Assembly (NCBI GenBank): GCA_031279795.1
Contig: JAITHZ010000357.1
Location: 1 to 8,713, forward strand
Source: Bacteroidales bacterium
Lineage (GTDB): Bacteria > Bacteroidota > Bacteroidia > Bacteroidales > WRGA01
Reading direction: 5' to 3'
DNA length: 8,713 nucleotides
Below, one piece after another: positions 1 through 6,764 of the stretch (position 1 is its first letter; each line of letters opens with the position of its first letter). Both the position numbers and the translations under genes were made by a program. Under the pieces are notes generated by a model. It worked only from the letters and a program-made list of their open reading frames with translations. It ran no database searches and was not told the DNA's origin.

Positions 1-1
1 A

Positions 2-1861
2 CTTGGCGCAAGAGTATTTGGAGAAACAAATCTCGTTTCCAATACAACGATTAAAGTATTGAAATCGAAGTTGTCAAATTATCAAGCAACAGCATGGCTT
101 GACAAAGCCGGAAATGTAACCATTGAAGCGCTCACCCAGCCCATCGACGTAGCCATCACTGGCGGCGCAAACGGCACGGTAAGCTACTCTGGGGGCACCG
201 AAGGTTTTCCAGGCACCACTCCAGCGGACAACGCTACGTCTTTTGAAGCCTACGAAGCCGAGCCGGTAACCATCACAGCTACTCCGGATGGAGGCAAGGT
301 GGCGACTATGTATGTAGATGGAGTGAAAGTCAGCAGTCCGTACACAATCAACGCGGTTGCACAGACCGGCCACAAGGTAAAAGTCGTTTTCTCCGATCCT
401 TTTAAAACATGGACAGGCGCTACTGATACCAACTGGGGCACGGCTGGCAACTGGGAAGGCGTCGTTGTTCCAGGTACTACCGACAATGTGCTGATTCCTA
501 AAGTAACAAGGTTCCCAATACTGATAGCAGCTACAGAGGTTAACAGCATTCGTTTCGAACCCGGCGCAGAAATCGGTGGACAGCAACACTTGACCGCCAA
601 TGCATTTGTGCAGTACGACTTGAGCTACACTCCGAAAACATGGCGCATTCTGTCCATGCCGCTGACGAGCGCTACAGTTGGGAATTTTTCGTTCAGTGGC
701 ACTCCCGCTGCCAAATTCCTGACGTTTAAAGCAAGCGGCAATCATGCAGGCTGGCAGAACATGACAAGCAGCAATTTGGGAGATCCCCTTTCCGCAGGCG
801 ATGCATTTGCCTACGGAGTTGAAAGTCTCACAGGCGCATTACTCGTAGACCAGACACTTGAACTGTCAGGACAATTGCAAAAAACCTCTTTCTCAAAACA
901 ATATGCTAACGGTACGGACGAAATTGGTAGCGGCGGCTATTTTGCAGTAGCAGGCAATCCGTTTATGTCAACTATCAGCTATGCAGCGTTGCAAACAGGT
1001 ACTGATATTAATGAGACCGGCTATTATACATGGAATGGATCAACCAATGCATTTGTGTCCCAAGAAAAAACAGTGCCTATCGCACCCTTGCAGGGATTTG
1101 TGGTATATGGAGCTGGAAGCGGCAACTTTTCGCTGACATTCAATCCCGTAACCCTTGCGACCGGCGCAGGCGGCAGCACATTGAAATCGTCATCCGAACA
1201 GGCGAAGCTCACGGTAACGGCCAGCAATGGCACGGGCAGTAGCAGCACCGTCATCCTGAACAGGGAAAACGGACAGGCAACATTCAATGGCCGGGTTGAT
1301 TTGCCCGCACTGATGTCGGACGTCAGCGATGTTCCGCAAATCTACACGCTGAAGCAGTCGGCGAGCGGCGCGTCCGTAGCGCTGGGCATCAACGTGGTCA
1401 GCTCCGACGACGCGGCGATACCGCTGGGCATTTCCACCATCGGCACGGGCGAGGTCAAGCTCACCTTCAGCGGCATGGACGCATATGACGCCACAGTCAC
1501 GCTCCACGACCGAGGCCAGGCCACCGACCTCACCAGTCAGTCAGCCGTCGAATACACACTGACCGACTACCAGCCGAGCGCCGACAACAGCCTGTACATC
1601 AGCTTCTCGCCACGAAGCACAACCGAAGCCGCCGCACCAAGTGAAGCCGCCGCAACTGTTTACAGCAGCAATGGCGTTGTCCACGCGCTGTCCGCCGCAT
1701 CAATCGTCAGCGTATCGGTCTACAACCTGCAAGGCGCGCTCGTGGCGTCATCCACCGTCAATGCACCGTCGTATGCATGCAGAGTTGCGCCAGGCATCTA
1801 CGCAGTGAGAGTCGTCACCGCACAGGGCGTACAAACGGTGAAATTAGTGGTTAGTGATTAA
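2..1861 (+). CDS. T9SS-secreted surface protein (5'-truncated)
   Basis: The frame is open from the left edge, so the true start lies upstream; the in-frame TTG at 59 is only an internal codon. The visible 619 residues read as a modular Bacteroidetes surface protein. Around residues 49-130 is a divergent InlB-B-like repeat (TITATPDGGK, YVDG, then SSPYTIN). Around 136-168 is the motif WTG-x-TDTNWG-x-x-GNW ending in VPG-x-x-DNVLIP, common in secreted Bacteroidetes adhesin-like proteins. A beta-rich middle contains GNPFMSTISYAAL and APLQGFVVYG. The last ~70 residues match a type A T9SS C-terminal sorting domain: VSVYNLQGALV, then APGIYAVRVVTAQGVQTVKLVV. Such proteins cross the outer membrane by the Por/T9SS machinery, after which the domain is cleaved and the protein is anchored or released. 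The ligand or substrate cannot be told from sequence. The final third is clearly GC-richer than the rest. The last codons overlap a 14-nt repeat (1843-1856) found again downstream. Confidence 0.85.
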   Translation, partial: LGARVFGETNLVSNTTIKVLKSKLSNYQATAWLDKAGNVTIEALTQPIDVAITGGANGTVSYSGGTEGFPGTTPADNATSFEAYEAEPVTITATPDGGKVATMYVDGVKVSSPYTINAVAQTGHKVKVVFSDPFKTWTGATDTNWGTAGNWEGVVVPGTTDNVLIPKVTRFPILIAATEVNSIRFEPGAEIGGQQHLTANAFVQYDLSYTPKTWRILSMPLTSATVGNFSFSGTPAAKFLTFKASGNHAGWQNMTSSNLGDPLSAGDAFAYGVESLTGALLVDQTLELSGQLQKTSFSKQYANGTDEIGSGGYFAVAGNPFMSTISYAALQTGTDINETGYYTWNGSTNAFVSQEKTVPIAPLQGFVVYGAGSGNFSLTFNPVTLATGAGGSTLKSSSEQAKLTVTASNGTGSSSTVILNRENGQATFNGRVDLPALMSDVSDVPQIYTLKQSASGASVALGINVVSSDDAAIPLGISTIGTGEVKLTFSGMDAYDATVTLHDRGQATDLTSQSAVEYTLTDYQPSADNSLYISFSPRSTTEAAAPSEAAATVYSSNGVVHALSAASIVSVSVYNLQGALVASSTVNAPSYACRVAPGIYAVRVVTAQGVQTVKLVVSD

Positions 1862-1874
1862 TTGGGCATCGTAG

Positions 1875-1894
1875 GGGCGCGATTCATCGCGCCC
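1875..1894. repeat. Palindromic intergenic repeat (GC-rich hairpin)
   Basis: GGGCGCGA (1875-1882) pairs perfectly with TCGCGCCC (1887-1894) around the loop TTCA. It begins 13 nt after the surface-protein stop and has no T-run after it, so it is not a canonical intrinsic terminator. The core GCGATTCATCG (1879-1889), preceded by GTAGG, recurs at 2183-2193. This marks it as one copy of a short interspersed repeat family rather than a unique structure. It could still protect the upstream mRNA 3' end. Confidence 0.7.
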
Positions 1895-1945
1895 TCCATG
1901 ATGAACATTAGCAATTTATAAAATAATTTTATAATTTTTACAGCA

Positions 1946-2095
1946 ATGAAACATACAGAAGAAAACGGCAGCAACGCGGGCAATGCCTACGCAGCTCCCC
2001 AGATAGATGTACTGCACGTCCGCACCGAAGCCGGATTTGCCGCCACCAGTCTTAAAGATCTTGATAACTGGGACAATTGGGACGGCACTATATAG
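1946..2095 (+). CDS. Small 49-residue protein, unknown function
   Basis: An ATG-initiated 49-codon ORF ends in TAG, 84 nt after the surface-protein stop and just before a strong terminator. The product begins MKHTEENGSN, has a middle APQIDVLHVRTEAGFAATS, and ends in an acidic, Trp-rich tail, DNWDNWDGTI. The pattern P-x-I-x-V-L-x-V-x-x-E-x-GFA-x-S followed by an acidic W/D tail resembles small uncharacterised Bacteroidales proteins of about 40-60 residues that I recall; I know no assigned function. No signal peptide or membrane segment is visible. No Shine-Dalgarno sequence precedes the ATG, but an AT-rich leader (ttataatttttacagca) does, which is normal for this phylum. With no intrinsic terminator between the surface gene and this ORF, co-transcription is plausible. 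It could instead be a chance ORF, but the family-like motif argues against that. Confidence 0.6.
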   Translation: MKHTEENGSNAGNAYAAPQIDVLHVRTEAGFAATSLKDLDNWDNWDGTI

Positions 2096-2103
2096 TTGAG
2101 AGT

Positions 2104-2145
2104 GATTAGTGGTTAGTGGCAATCACTAACCACTAATCATTTTTT
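2104..2145 (+). terminator. Intrinsic terminator
   Basis: GATTAGTGGTTAGTG (2104-2118) pairs perfectly over 15 bp with CACTAACCACTAATC (2124-2138) around the loop GCAAT. A T-run (2140-2145) follows. It closes the surface-protein and small-ORF unit. The left arm contains ATTAGTGGTTAGTG, which also occurs at the end of the surface gene (1843-1856), so the terminator seems built from a mobile or dispersed repeat unit. Confidence 0.85.
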
Positions 2146-2177
2146 ACTCTTTACATTCACGTTCTAAATTCACTCCA

Positions 2178-2203
2178 CGTAGGCGATTCATCGTGCACCT
2201 ACG
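2178..2203. repeat. Second copy of the GCGATTCATCG palindromic repeat
   Basis: CGTAGG and CGAT (2178-2187) face ATCG and CCTACG (2190-2203), giving an imperfect hairpin with a bulge on the right side (TGCA). The core GCGATTCATCG (2183-2193), with GTAGG before it, matches the copy at 1875-1894. It looks like a degenerate member of the same short repeat family. Confidence 0.6.
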
Positions 2204-2208
2204 GTGCC

Positions 2209-2236
2209 GTAATTCGTAATTCGTAATTTTTAATTG
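2209..2236. repeat. Short tandem repeat GTAATTC
   Basis: Two perfect GTAATTC units (2209-2215, 2216-2222) are followed by the variant GTAATTT (2223-2229) and then TTAATTG. It lies about 50 nt upstream of the next gene. Similar AATTCGTAATTCGTAATT tracts are known as intergenic repeats in several bacteria; no function can be assigned here. Confidence 0.65.
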
Positions 2237-2268
2237 AAAATATTCTCTAATTGATAAAAAAATTTTTG

Positions 2269-2276
2269 TACTTTTG
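2269..2276 (+). promoter_or_regulatory. Bacteroidetes-type -7 promoter element
   Basis: TACTTTTG matches the Bacteroidetes primary sigma -7 consensus TAnnTTTG exactly, inside the typical context TTTTTGTACTTTTGCA. The best upstream TTG (2251-2253) is 15 nt away, shorter than the usual 19-21, so the -33 element is weak. Transcription would start near 2281-2284, only a few bases before the ATG at 2286. The mRNA would then be nearly leaderless. Confidence 0.5.
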
Positions 2277-2285
2277 CAGAGAAAA

Positions 2286-3245
2286 ATGACAAACAAGCAA
2301 AGATATAAAATTTTATGTTCTGAACGTCAGGATATTCCGCTTTTTATGCAGGCGTGGTGGCTTGATGCGGCATGTGTTGAGGGCGAATGGAATGTGCTGT
2401 TGTATGATGACAATGGAAAAATTGTTGGCGCGTTGCCTTATCATGTAAGAAAAAGTTATGGTTTTAAACAAATCGGCCAACCGCCCCAAACGCAATATAA
2501 TGGCATTTGGATTGATTATCCGGCAAATCAAAAAGTGCACAAACGCTATTCGTTTGAAAAAAAAGTGATGGATAGTTTGATTGCCCAACTCGAAAGTTTG
2601 AAAGTTGCGTATTACAGCCAGAATTTTCATTATTCATTTAAAAACTGGCAGCCGTTTTATTGGAAAAATTACAGACAGACAACACGATATACATACCGGA
2701 TAAAGGATTTGACGGATATTGACGCTGTTTTTGAGTCTTTTGACTATTCGAAGCAAAAACATATCAAAAAACAGGATGCGCTGCAAATTGATTATTCTGT
2801 TAATGCCCAGTCGTTTTATCTTTTTCATAAAAAATGTTTAGAACATACACAGTCTGCAATAGAATATTCTCAAAAATTGTTTTTATCTATTTATAATGAA
2901 GCAATTATACGAAAACAGGGAGAAATTATTGCGTTAAAAGATGATAAAGATCAACTGCATGCAGCGTTGTTTGTGGTTTGGGACAAAAGCAGTGCATACG
3001 CGTTAATTACAGCCATTAATCCGCTTTTCAGAAACGATGGGAGTTCTACCAAAATGTTTTTTGAGGCAGTAAAATTTGTATCGGACAAAACGCAAGTTTT
3101 TGATTTTGAAGGAAGTATGATAGAGGGTGTGGCACAATCGTTTCAGCAGTTCGGTACTGAACAGACGCCATATTTCACTATTTCAAAATCGTATTCAAAA
3201 TTGTATTCTTTTTTGCGTAAAATAAAAAATGCAGCCGGTAGATAA
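2286..3245 (+). CDS. FemAB/GNAT-fold (Acetyltransf_6-like) protein
   Basis: A 319-residue cytoplasmic protein of the FemAB-like acyltransferase superfamily. These enzymes have a doubled GNAT fold and transfer amino-acyl or acyl groups to peptidoglycan precursors or surface sugars. The N-terminal block IPLFMQAWWLDAAC (17-30), then NVLLYDDNGKIVGALPYHV (36-54) and QPPQTQYNGIWIDY (65-78), is typical of the Bacteroidetes type. The second half has SKQKHIKKQDAL (155-166), the counterpart of the basic 'R-x-x-x-K-x' helix, and DFEGSMIEGVAQSFQQFG (273-290). No signal peptide or membrane segment is seen. I chose ATG 2286 because the only in-frame upstream codon (TTG 2274) lies inside the putative promoter and the N-terminal motif then has normal spacing. 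Next to a glycosyltransferase, a role in modifying a cell-surface glycan or peptide is plausible; the substrate is unknown. The gene is AT-rich, unlike the surface gene upstream. Confidence 0.8.
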   Translation: MTNKQRYKILCSERQDIPLFMQAWWLDAACVEGEWNVLLYDDNGKIVGALPYHVRKSYGFKQIGQPPQTQYNGIWIDYPANQKVHKRYSFEKKVMDSLIAQLESLKVAYYSQNFHYSFKNWQPFYWKNYRQTTRYTYRIKDLTDIDAVFESFDYSKQKHIKKQDALQIDYSVNAQSFYLFHKKCLEHTQSAIEYSQKLFLSIYNEAIIRKQGEIIALKDDKDQLHAALFVVWDKSSAYALITAINPLFRNDGSSTKMFFEAVKFVSDKTQVFDFEGSMIEGVAQSFQQFGTEQTPYFTISKSYSKLYSFLRKIKNAAGR

Positions 3246-3330
3246 ACATAAAAATGGCGCAAAAGGCGAGAAAGTTTTGTACTGCGGTGAGTTTTCGTTT
3301 TATAAAAAAAATAAATTTAAGAATCGTTGA
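3229..3330 (+). pseudogene. Detached C-terminal remnant of a FemAB-like gene
   Basis: A 33-codon ORF begins with ATG 3229 inside the last codons of the preceding gene, in another frame, and ends with TGA at 3330. Its product contains GAKGEKVLYCGEFSFYKK. This aligns without gaps to residues 294-310 of the leftward FemAB-like protein in this window (GVEGEYITYCGEWAWYK): both share G-x-x-GE, YCGE and YK at the same spacing. The block sits near the C-terminus in both. It is therefore most likely the surviving tail of a second FemAB-like gene of the other subtype, fused by deletion or recombination to the end of the intact gene. Translation as a small protein cannot be excluded, since its start overlaps the upstream stop. 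Confidence 0.55.
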
Positions 3331-3369
3331 TATGTATTATAAAAAATAGAAATTTAAAAAAATAGAAGT

Positions 3370-4512
3370 ATGAAAATTGTATTTGTTTTGGCTGTTCATA
3401 AGCCCACCGATGATCGTGTGTGGAATCAGCAGGCATCAATTTTGCGTCAGGTAGGACACGATGTTTTTATTATTTCGGCAAGAGCGGAACGCACTATTTT
3501 TCAAAATGTTTACTGTTTCGACAATCAAAAAGAAATGACAAGTCGAAAAGAAACGATTGCAAAATTTGTGGAATTTTTACAGCAGATAAAACCCGATGCA
3601 ATTATTTGCGACAATCCTGTAAGTATTTTTGCAGCAAATAATTACAAAAAAAAGTCACGGGATGAATCAGTAAAATTATACTATGATATTACCGAATTTT
3701 ATCCTGCAAAAATTCATTTGTATTATAATAATTTTTTCAAAAACCTGCTTAAGTTTTGCCTGCTTTACTGTATTTCAATTTATGCTGGTTTTCTTGTAGA
3801 TCATTTTATTTTTGGTGATTATTACAAGTCAAAACGTTACACAAGGTTGTTTTTTTGGAAAAGATATGTAAATGTGTCATATTTTGCCGATTTGTTAGAC
3901 ATCAAAGTTTTTCCGATAAATAAAGAAATAAAAAAAGAGTGTTCTTTGTTTTATGCGGGATATTTGACAGAAAATGCAGGTTTTCCAGCAGTTTTCAATG
4001 TAGCTGAAGCCTGCGCCAAGCGTTTTTCAACTACAAAATTTACCTTAAATATCATTTCAAAGACACTAAAATACGAGCAAATTTATTCTAATATGCCGAA
4101 TTTGGTAATAAATTACAAAAATTTTACGCCATATTCTGAATTTTGCCAAACAGTTGGCTCTTCTGATTTGTTTTTCGATTTGCGCAGTATAGACATGGAA
4201 AACACACGCTGTTTGCCTATAAAACTTTTTTATTATATGGCTACGGCTCGTCCTGTAATCTATTCCAATTTGAAATCCATTAGAAAGGAAATTGCTGAGA
4301 TAGACGAATTTGGATTTCTTGTAAATCCAAAGGATATAGACGACATTGTTGAAAAAATTGGTTATTACATCAATAATCAAAAATTTTATGAACAGCATTG
4401 CAAAAAAGCGTACGAATTAGCCGTAGCAAAATATAACTGGGGAAAAATTTGGAATTCGTTTGTGGAATTTATTGAAATGAATATAAAATATTCAAGCTTT
4501 AAGATGGGATAA
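3370..4512 (+). CDS. GT-B glycosyltransferase (GT4-like)
   Basis: A 380-residue protein with the organisation of retaining GT-B glycosyltransferases of the GT4 kind, which move a sugar from a nucleotide-sugar donor to a glycan or lipid acceptor at the cytoplasmic membrane. The N-terminal acceptor domain opens with MKIVFVLAVHKPTDDRVWNQQASILRQVGHDV (1-32; key pattern H-x-P-x-D-x-RV and the Gly-His turn) and has YYDITEFYPAK at 104-114. A hydrophobic stretch at about 125-149 may touch the membrane. The donor domain has LFYAGYLTENAGF (193-205), then LPIKLFYYMATARPVI (282-297) and GFLVNPKDIDDI (315-326). In the donor-binding segment the usual Glu of K-L-F-E-Y-M is Tyr288, so activity or donor specificity may differ. 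It follows the FemAB-like gene by 124 nt with no terminator between, so a surface-polysaccharide modification pair is plausible. Acceptor and sugar are unknown. Composition is strongly AT-rich. Confidence 0.8.
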   Translation: MKIVFVLAVHKPTDDRVWNQQASILRQVGHDVFIISARAERTIFQNVYCFDNQKEMTSRKETIAKFVEFLQQIKPDAIICDNPVSIFAANNYKKKSRDESVKLYYDITEFYPAKIHLYYNNFFKNLLKFCLLYCISIYAGFLVDHFIFGDYYKSKRYTRLFFWKRYVNVSYFADLLDIKVFPINKEIKKECSLFYAGYLTENAGFPAVFNVAEACAKRFSTTKFTLNIISKTLKYEQIYSNMPNLVINYKNFTPYSEFCQTVGSSDLFFDLRSIDMENTRCLPIKLFYYMATARPVIYSNLKSIRKEIAEIDEFGFLVNPKDIDDIVEKIGYYINNQKFYEQHCKKAYELAVAKYNWGKIWNSFVEFIEMNIKYSSFKMG

Positions 4513-4561
4513 CACGGTTTAACCTTGCAGATTTGGGAGAATTACGACTATTTTCCGAACG

Positions 4562-4606
4562 AGCATACGTTAATTTTTTTTAAAAGTTAACGTATGCTAT
4601 TTTTTT
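4562..4606 (+). terminator. Intrinsic terminator between convergent genes
   Basis: AGCATACGTTAA (4562-4573) pairs perfectly with TTAACGTATGCT (4587-4598). Inner T/A bases can extend the stem by about five pairs, one of them G-T, leaving a three-base loop. A T-run (4600-4606) follows on the plus strand, so it ends the glycosyltransferase transcript. On the minus strand the hairpin lies downstream of the leftward FemAB-like gene but lacks a following T-run, so it would be weaker in that direction. Confidence 0.85.
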
Positions 4607-4621
4607 ATAGATTAGCTTTTA

Positions 4622-5617
4622 TCATGTCTCGCGTTTTTTCATCAGAAATTTTTTCACAAAAAACATCAATGGTCTATAATACTGTCGTTTATACCATGCC
4701 CATTCTCCGCAATAGGTAATATATTCACCTTCGACTCCATCTTTAAAATCGAATACACCTTTCAGCGTTTGGGTAGATGACGCCAGCATCCGTCCCATGT
4801 CGAAATGCTGATAATTGCTGTTTTTCAGATAGTTCAGTGTTTCATGATAAGCGAAAAATGTAGCGCCCGTCTGTTTGGCTTTTTCGGATTTTGCGCAAAA
4901 CATGGATTGTGCATATCCCTTGCTGGTGAAAATAATAAACGTTACTTGAATTTCGTCGTTTTCATCTCGAGCACAGGCTAACGAAAATTCAGGTGTTTTC
5001 AGCAGTTCGCCAAACTGTGCAGCAGAAAATGTATGACTGAATTTTTTTTCGACCAGCAGTTTGGCATATAATTGCATGAAAGTTTTCAAATAAATTGGCG
5101 TTATCTCGGTGAGGAGTTCGAATTTCAGTGAATTTTTTCTGGCTTTTTGCAAATTTCTTTTCCAGTTTCCGGAAAGGGAAATGGGTTGTTGCAGATGGAT
5201 TATTTTGCTTAATTGTGTCGAAAACAGCCCGACGGGTCTCAAATATCCAGCTTTTCGGATACCTATTTCGTATTCTGGCGTGTATAGAAGATGCGAATTT
5301 ATTTCGATAAAGTCAAAAGGCAACTTTTGAATCGCCTGATAAAATGGCTGAATTGTTTCGCGGCTGACAGGAAGCTGGCGTATACATTCGCCTTCGATAA
5401 GCAGCATCTTCATCCACAAAAATTTCATTACAAATCCAAAGCAGGCTATAGTTGGATTTGCAATACTGTCGGCCAGAAATATGAATGCTTCGGGGTTGTC
5501 GGGTTTGGTACATGCATGCAGGTTGTGCCACCCGATGCTCTGCGGGAAAGGAATATATTCGAAATCGCGGGTTACCTCAACAAATTTTTCTTTGTTTGGC
5601 AATATGGCTATTTTCAT
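4622..5617 (-). CDS. FemAB-like peptidyl/acyl transferase
   Basis: A 331-residue protein of the FemAB-like (lipid II:glycine glycyltransferase / Acetyltransf_6) superfamily, of a different subtype from the one at 2286. It begins MKIAILPNKEKFVEV and has FPQSIGWHNLH (24-34), a characteristic N-terminal block. NWKRNLQKARKNSLKFELL (151-169) is the basic helix typical of the second GNAT-like domain. At the C-terminus are QTGATFFAYHETLNYL (249-264), FDMGRM (272-277) and LKGVFDFKDGVEGEYITYCGEW (285-306), then a basic tail KKFLMKKRE. These enzymes use aminoacyl-tRNA or acyl donors to modify peptidoglycan stems or glycans in the cytoplasm. The exact substrate here is unknown. Its ATG overlaps the argE stop as ATGA (5614-5617), so translation is probably coupled. 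Its role alongside argE is not obvious; it is probably a co-transcribed passenger. Confidence 0.8.
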   Translation of the reverse strand: MKIAILPNKEKFVEVTRDFEYIPFPQSIGWHNLHACTKPDNPEAFIFLADSIANPTIACFGFVMKFLWMKMLLIEGECIRQLPVSRETIQPFYQAIQKLPFDFIEINSHLLYTPEYEIGIRKAGYLRPVGLFSTQLSKIIHLQQPISLSGNWKRNLQKARKNSLKFELLTEITPIYLKTFMQLYAKLLVEKKFSHTFSAAQFGELLKTPEFSLACARDENDEIQVTFIIFTSKGYAQSMFCAKSEKAKQTGATFFAYHETLNYLKNSNYQHFDMGRMLASSTQTLKGVFDFKDGVEGEYITYCGEWAWYKRQYYRPLMFFVKKFLMKKRET

Positions 5618-6675
5618 ACGATTAATCCATCTAACAGTTTAATATATAACTCTATACCTTCTCGTATTTCATCTAACAGGATGTATTCGTCTGCCGAATG
5701 GGAACGAGCAGAATCTCCCGGCCCGATTTTTACCGAAGGAAATGGCATCAATGCCTGGTCTGACAAGGTTGGCGAACCGAAAGGCTTTTTTCCCAACCTG
5801 AGAGTTCGTTCTACGAATGGATGTTCTGGAGATATGCTTGACGAATTTAACCTGAAAGATCGCGCACTTACCTCACATTCAACATGTTGTGCGACAATAT
5901 CGAATACTTCCCTGTTGGTGTAGCAGTCAGTTGTTCGAACATCCACGACAAACGAACAGCAGTTGGGGACGACATTGTGCTGCGTTCCGGCATTAATTTG
6001 CGTCACAGTCATCTTAACATTCCCCAACATTTCCGATATTTTTGAAAAATGATATTCCCGAAACCATTCTATATCAGTTATAGCTTTGTAGATAGCATTC
6101 ACGCCCTCCGTCCGCGCGGCGTGTCCGGCAAGTCCGTGCGCCGTACAGTCCAATACCATCAAGCCCTTTTCGGCAATAGCAGGATGCATGTTGGTTGGTT
6201 CGCCTGCAATTGCAAACGTAACTGTCGGCAAGATAGAAAGGAGACTTTCTATCCCGTTTTCACCGGAAATTTCTTCTTCAGCCGAAGCCAGGAAAATCAG
6301 GTTATATGGCTGTTTTTTCTGCGTAAGCGCCATAAAAGCCTGCAGCAAAGCAACAAGGCTCGCTCCGGCGTCGTTACTGCCCAACCCGTAAAGCTTTCCG
6401 CCGTTTTCCTCTGCCCGAAAAGGTTCCCGTTTCCAGCCAGCAACAGGTTTCACCGTATCAATGTGAGAATTTAACAGAATAGTTGGCTTGTCCTGCGTCA
6501 CTTCCAGCGACTGACACCATGTGTTATTACCACTGCGAAATGCAGTAAGTCCCTGCTGTTCAATGTACGACCGGATGAGTTCCGCCACCGAATTCTCTTC
6601 CTTACTAAACGAGGGTACAGCAATTATTGCCTTTAACAAATCAACGGCATTATAGTATAATTCATCAGAATACAT
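5614..6675 (-). CDS. argE: M20 metallo-hydrolase, ArgE-type deacylase
   Basis: A 353-residue cytoplasmic di-zinc amidohydrolase of peptidase family M20. It most likely releases ornithine from an N-acylated ornithine in arginine synthesis; Bacteroides are known to use N-succinyl rather than N-acetyl intermediates. All key residues are visible: the H-x-D zinc motif LLNSHIDTV (H71, D73), bridging Asp102 in GLGSNDAGAS, catalytic Glu134 and zinc ligand Glu135 in SAEEEISG, Glu159 in AGEPTNM, and the last His ligand H326 in RSHSADEY. The dimerisation domain carries GLAGHAAR (H185) and INAGTQHNVVP (227-237). Length and the strongly conserved Bacteroidales blocks (EKGLMVLDC, GSPTLSDQALM) fit an intact enzyme. 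The ATG lies 2 nt after the rpn stop and its stop overlaps the next ATG, so it sits inside a tightly packed operon. A DapE-like or other M20 specificity is the main alternative. Confidence 0.85.
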   Translation of the reverse strand: MYSDELYYNAVDLLKAIIAVPSFSKEENSVAELIRSYIEQQGLTAFRSGNNTWCQSLEVTQDKPTILLNSHIDTVKPVAGWKREPFRAEENGGKLYGLGSNDAGASLVALLQAFMALTQKKQPYNLIFLASAEEEISGENGIESLLSILPTVTFAIAGEPTNMHPAIAEKGLMVLDCTAHGLAGHAARTEGVNAIYKAITDIEWFREYHFSKISEMLGNVKMTVTQINAGTQHNVVPNCCSFVVDVRTTDCYTNREVFDIVAQHVECEVSARSFRLNSSSISPEHPFVERTLRLGKKPFGSPTLSDQALMPFPSVKIGPGDSARSHSADEYILLDEIREGIELYIKLLDGLIV

Positions 6676-6677
6676 AT

Positions 6678-6764
6678 CTATAATGAATTAGAATCGTTTC
6701 TGAATTTCTTTAACTGTTCCTCCATTTCTCTGATTATTCTGTCTTTTTCTTCCAGAACTTTGTC
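6678..6764 (-). repeat. Direct repeat, copy 1 (rpn 3' end)
   Basis: These 87 bp, the true end of rpn including its TAG, recur at 7679-7765 in the same orientation, offset by exactly 1001 bp. There are only two differences: T6750 against C7751 and G6762 against A7763. The copies flank the whole rpn coding region, so homologous recombination between them would excise rpn and leave one tail directly before argE. Confidence 0.95.

Noticed and set aside
74..745. A 223-codon minus-strand open frame opposite the surface protein
   Set aside because: The translation is Cys- and Arg-rich without domain signals, while the plus strand encodes recognisable surface-protein modules.
1875..1894. GC-rich hairpin as terminator of the surface gene
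   Set aside because: The stem is perfect but no T-run follows, and its core recurs at 2183-2193, so it is better called a dispersed repeat.
2274..2285. TTG at 2274 as start of the FemAB-like gene
   Set aside because: It sits within the putative -7 promoter element, and the ATG at 2286 gives the normal N-terminus.
5291..5923. A 210-codon plus-strand open frame across the femAB/argE junction
   Set aside because: It lies opposite two well-supported genes with recognisable catalytic motifs and its translation shows no family-like pattern; it is an antisense shadow.
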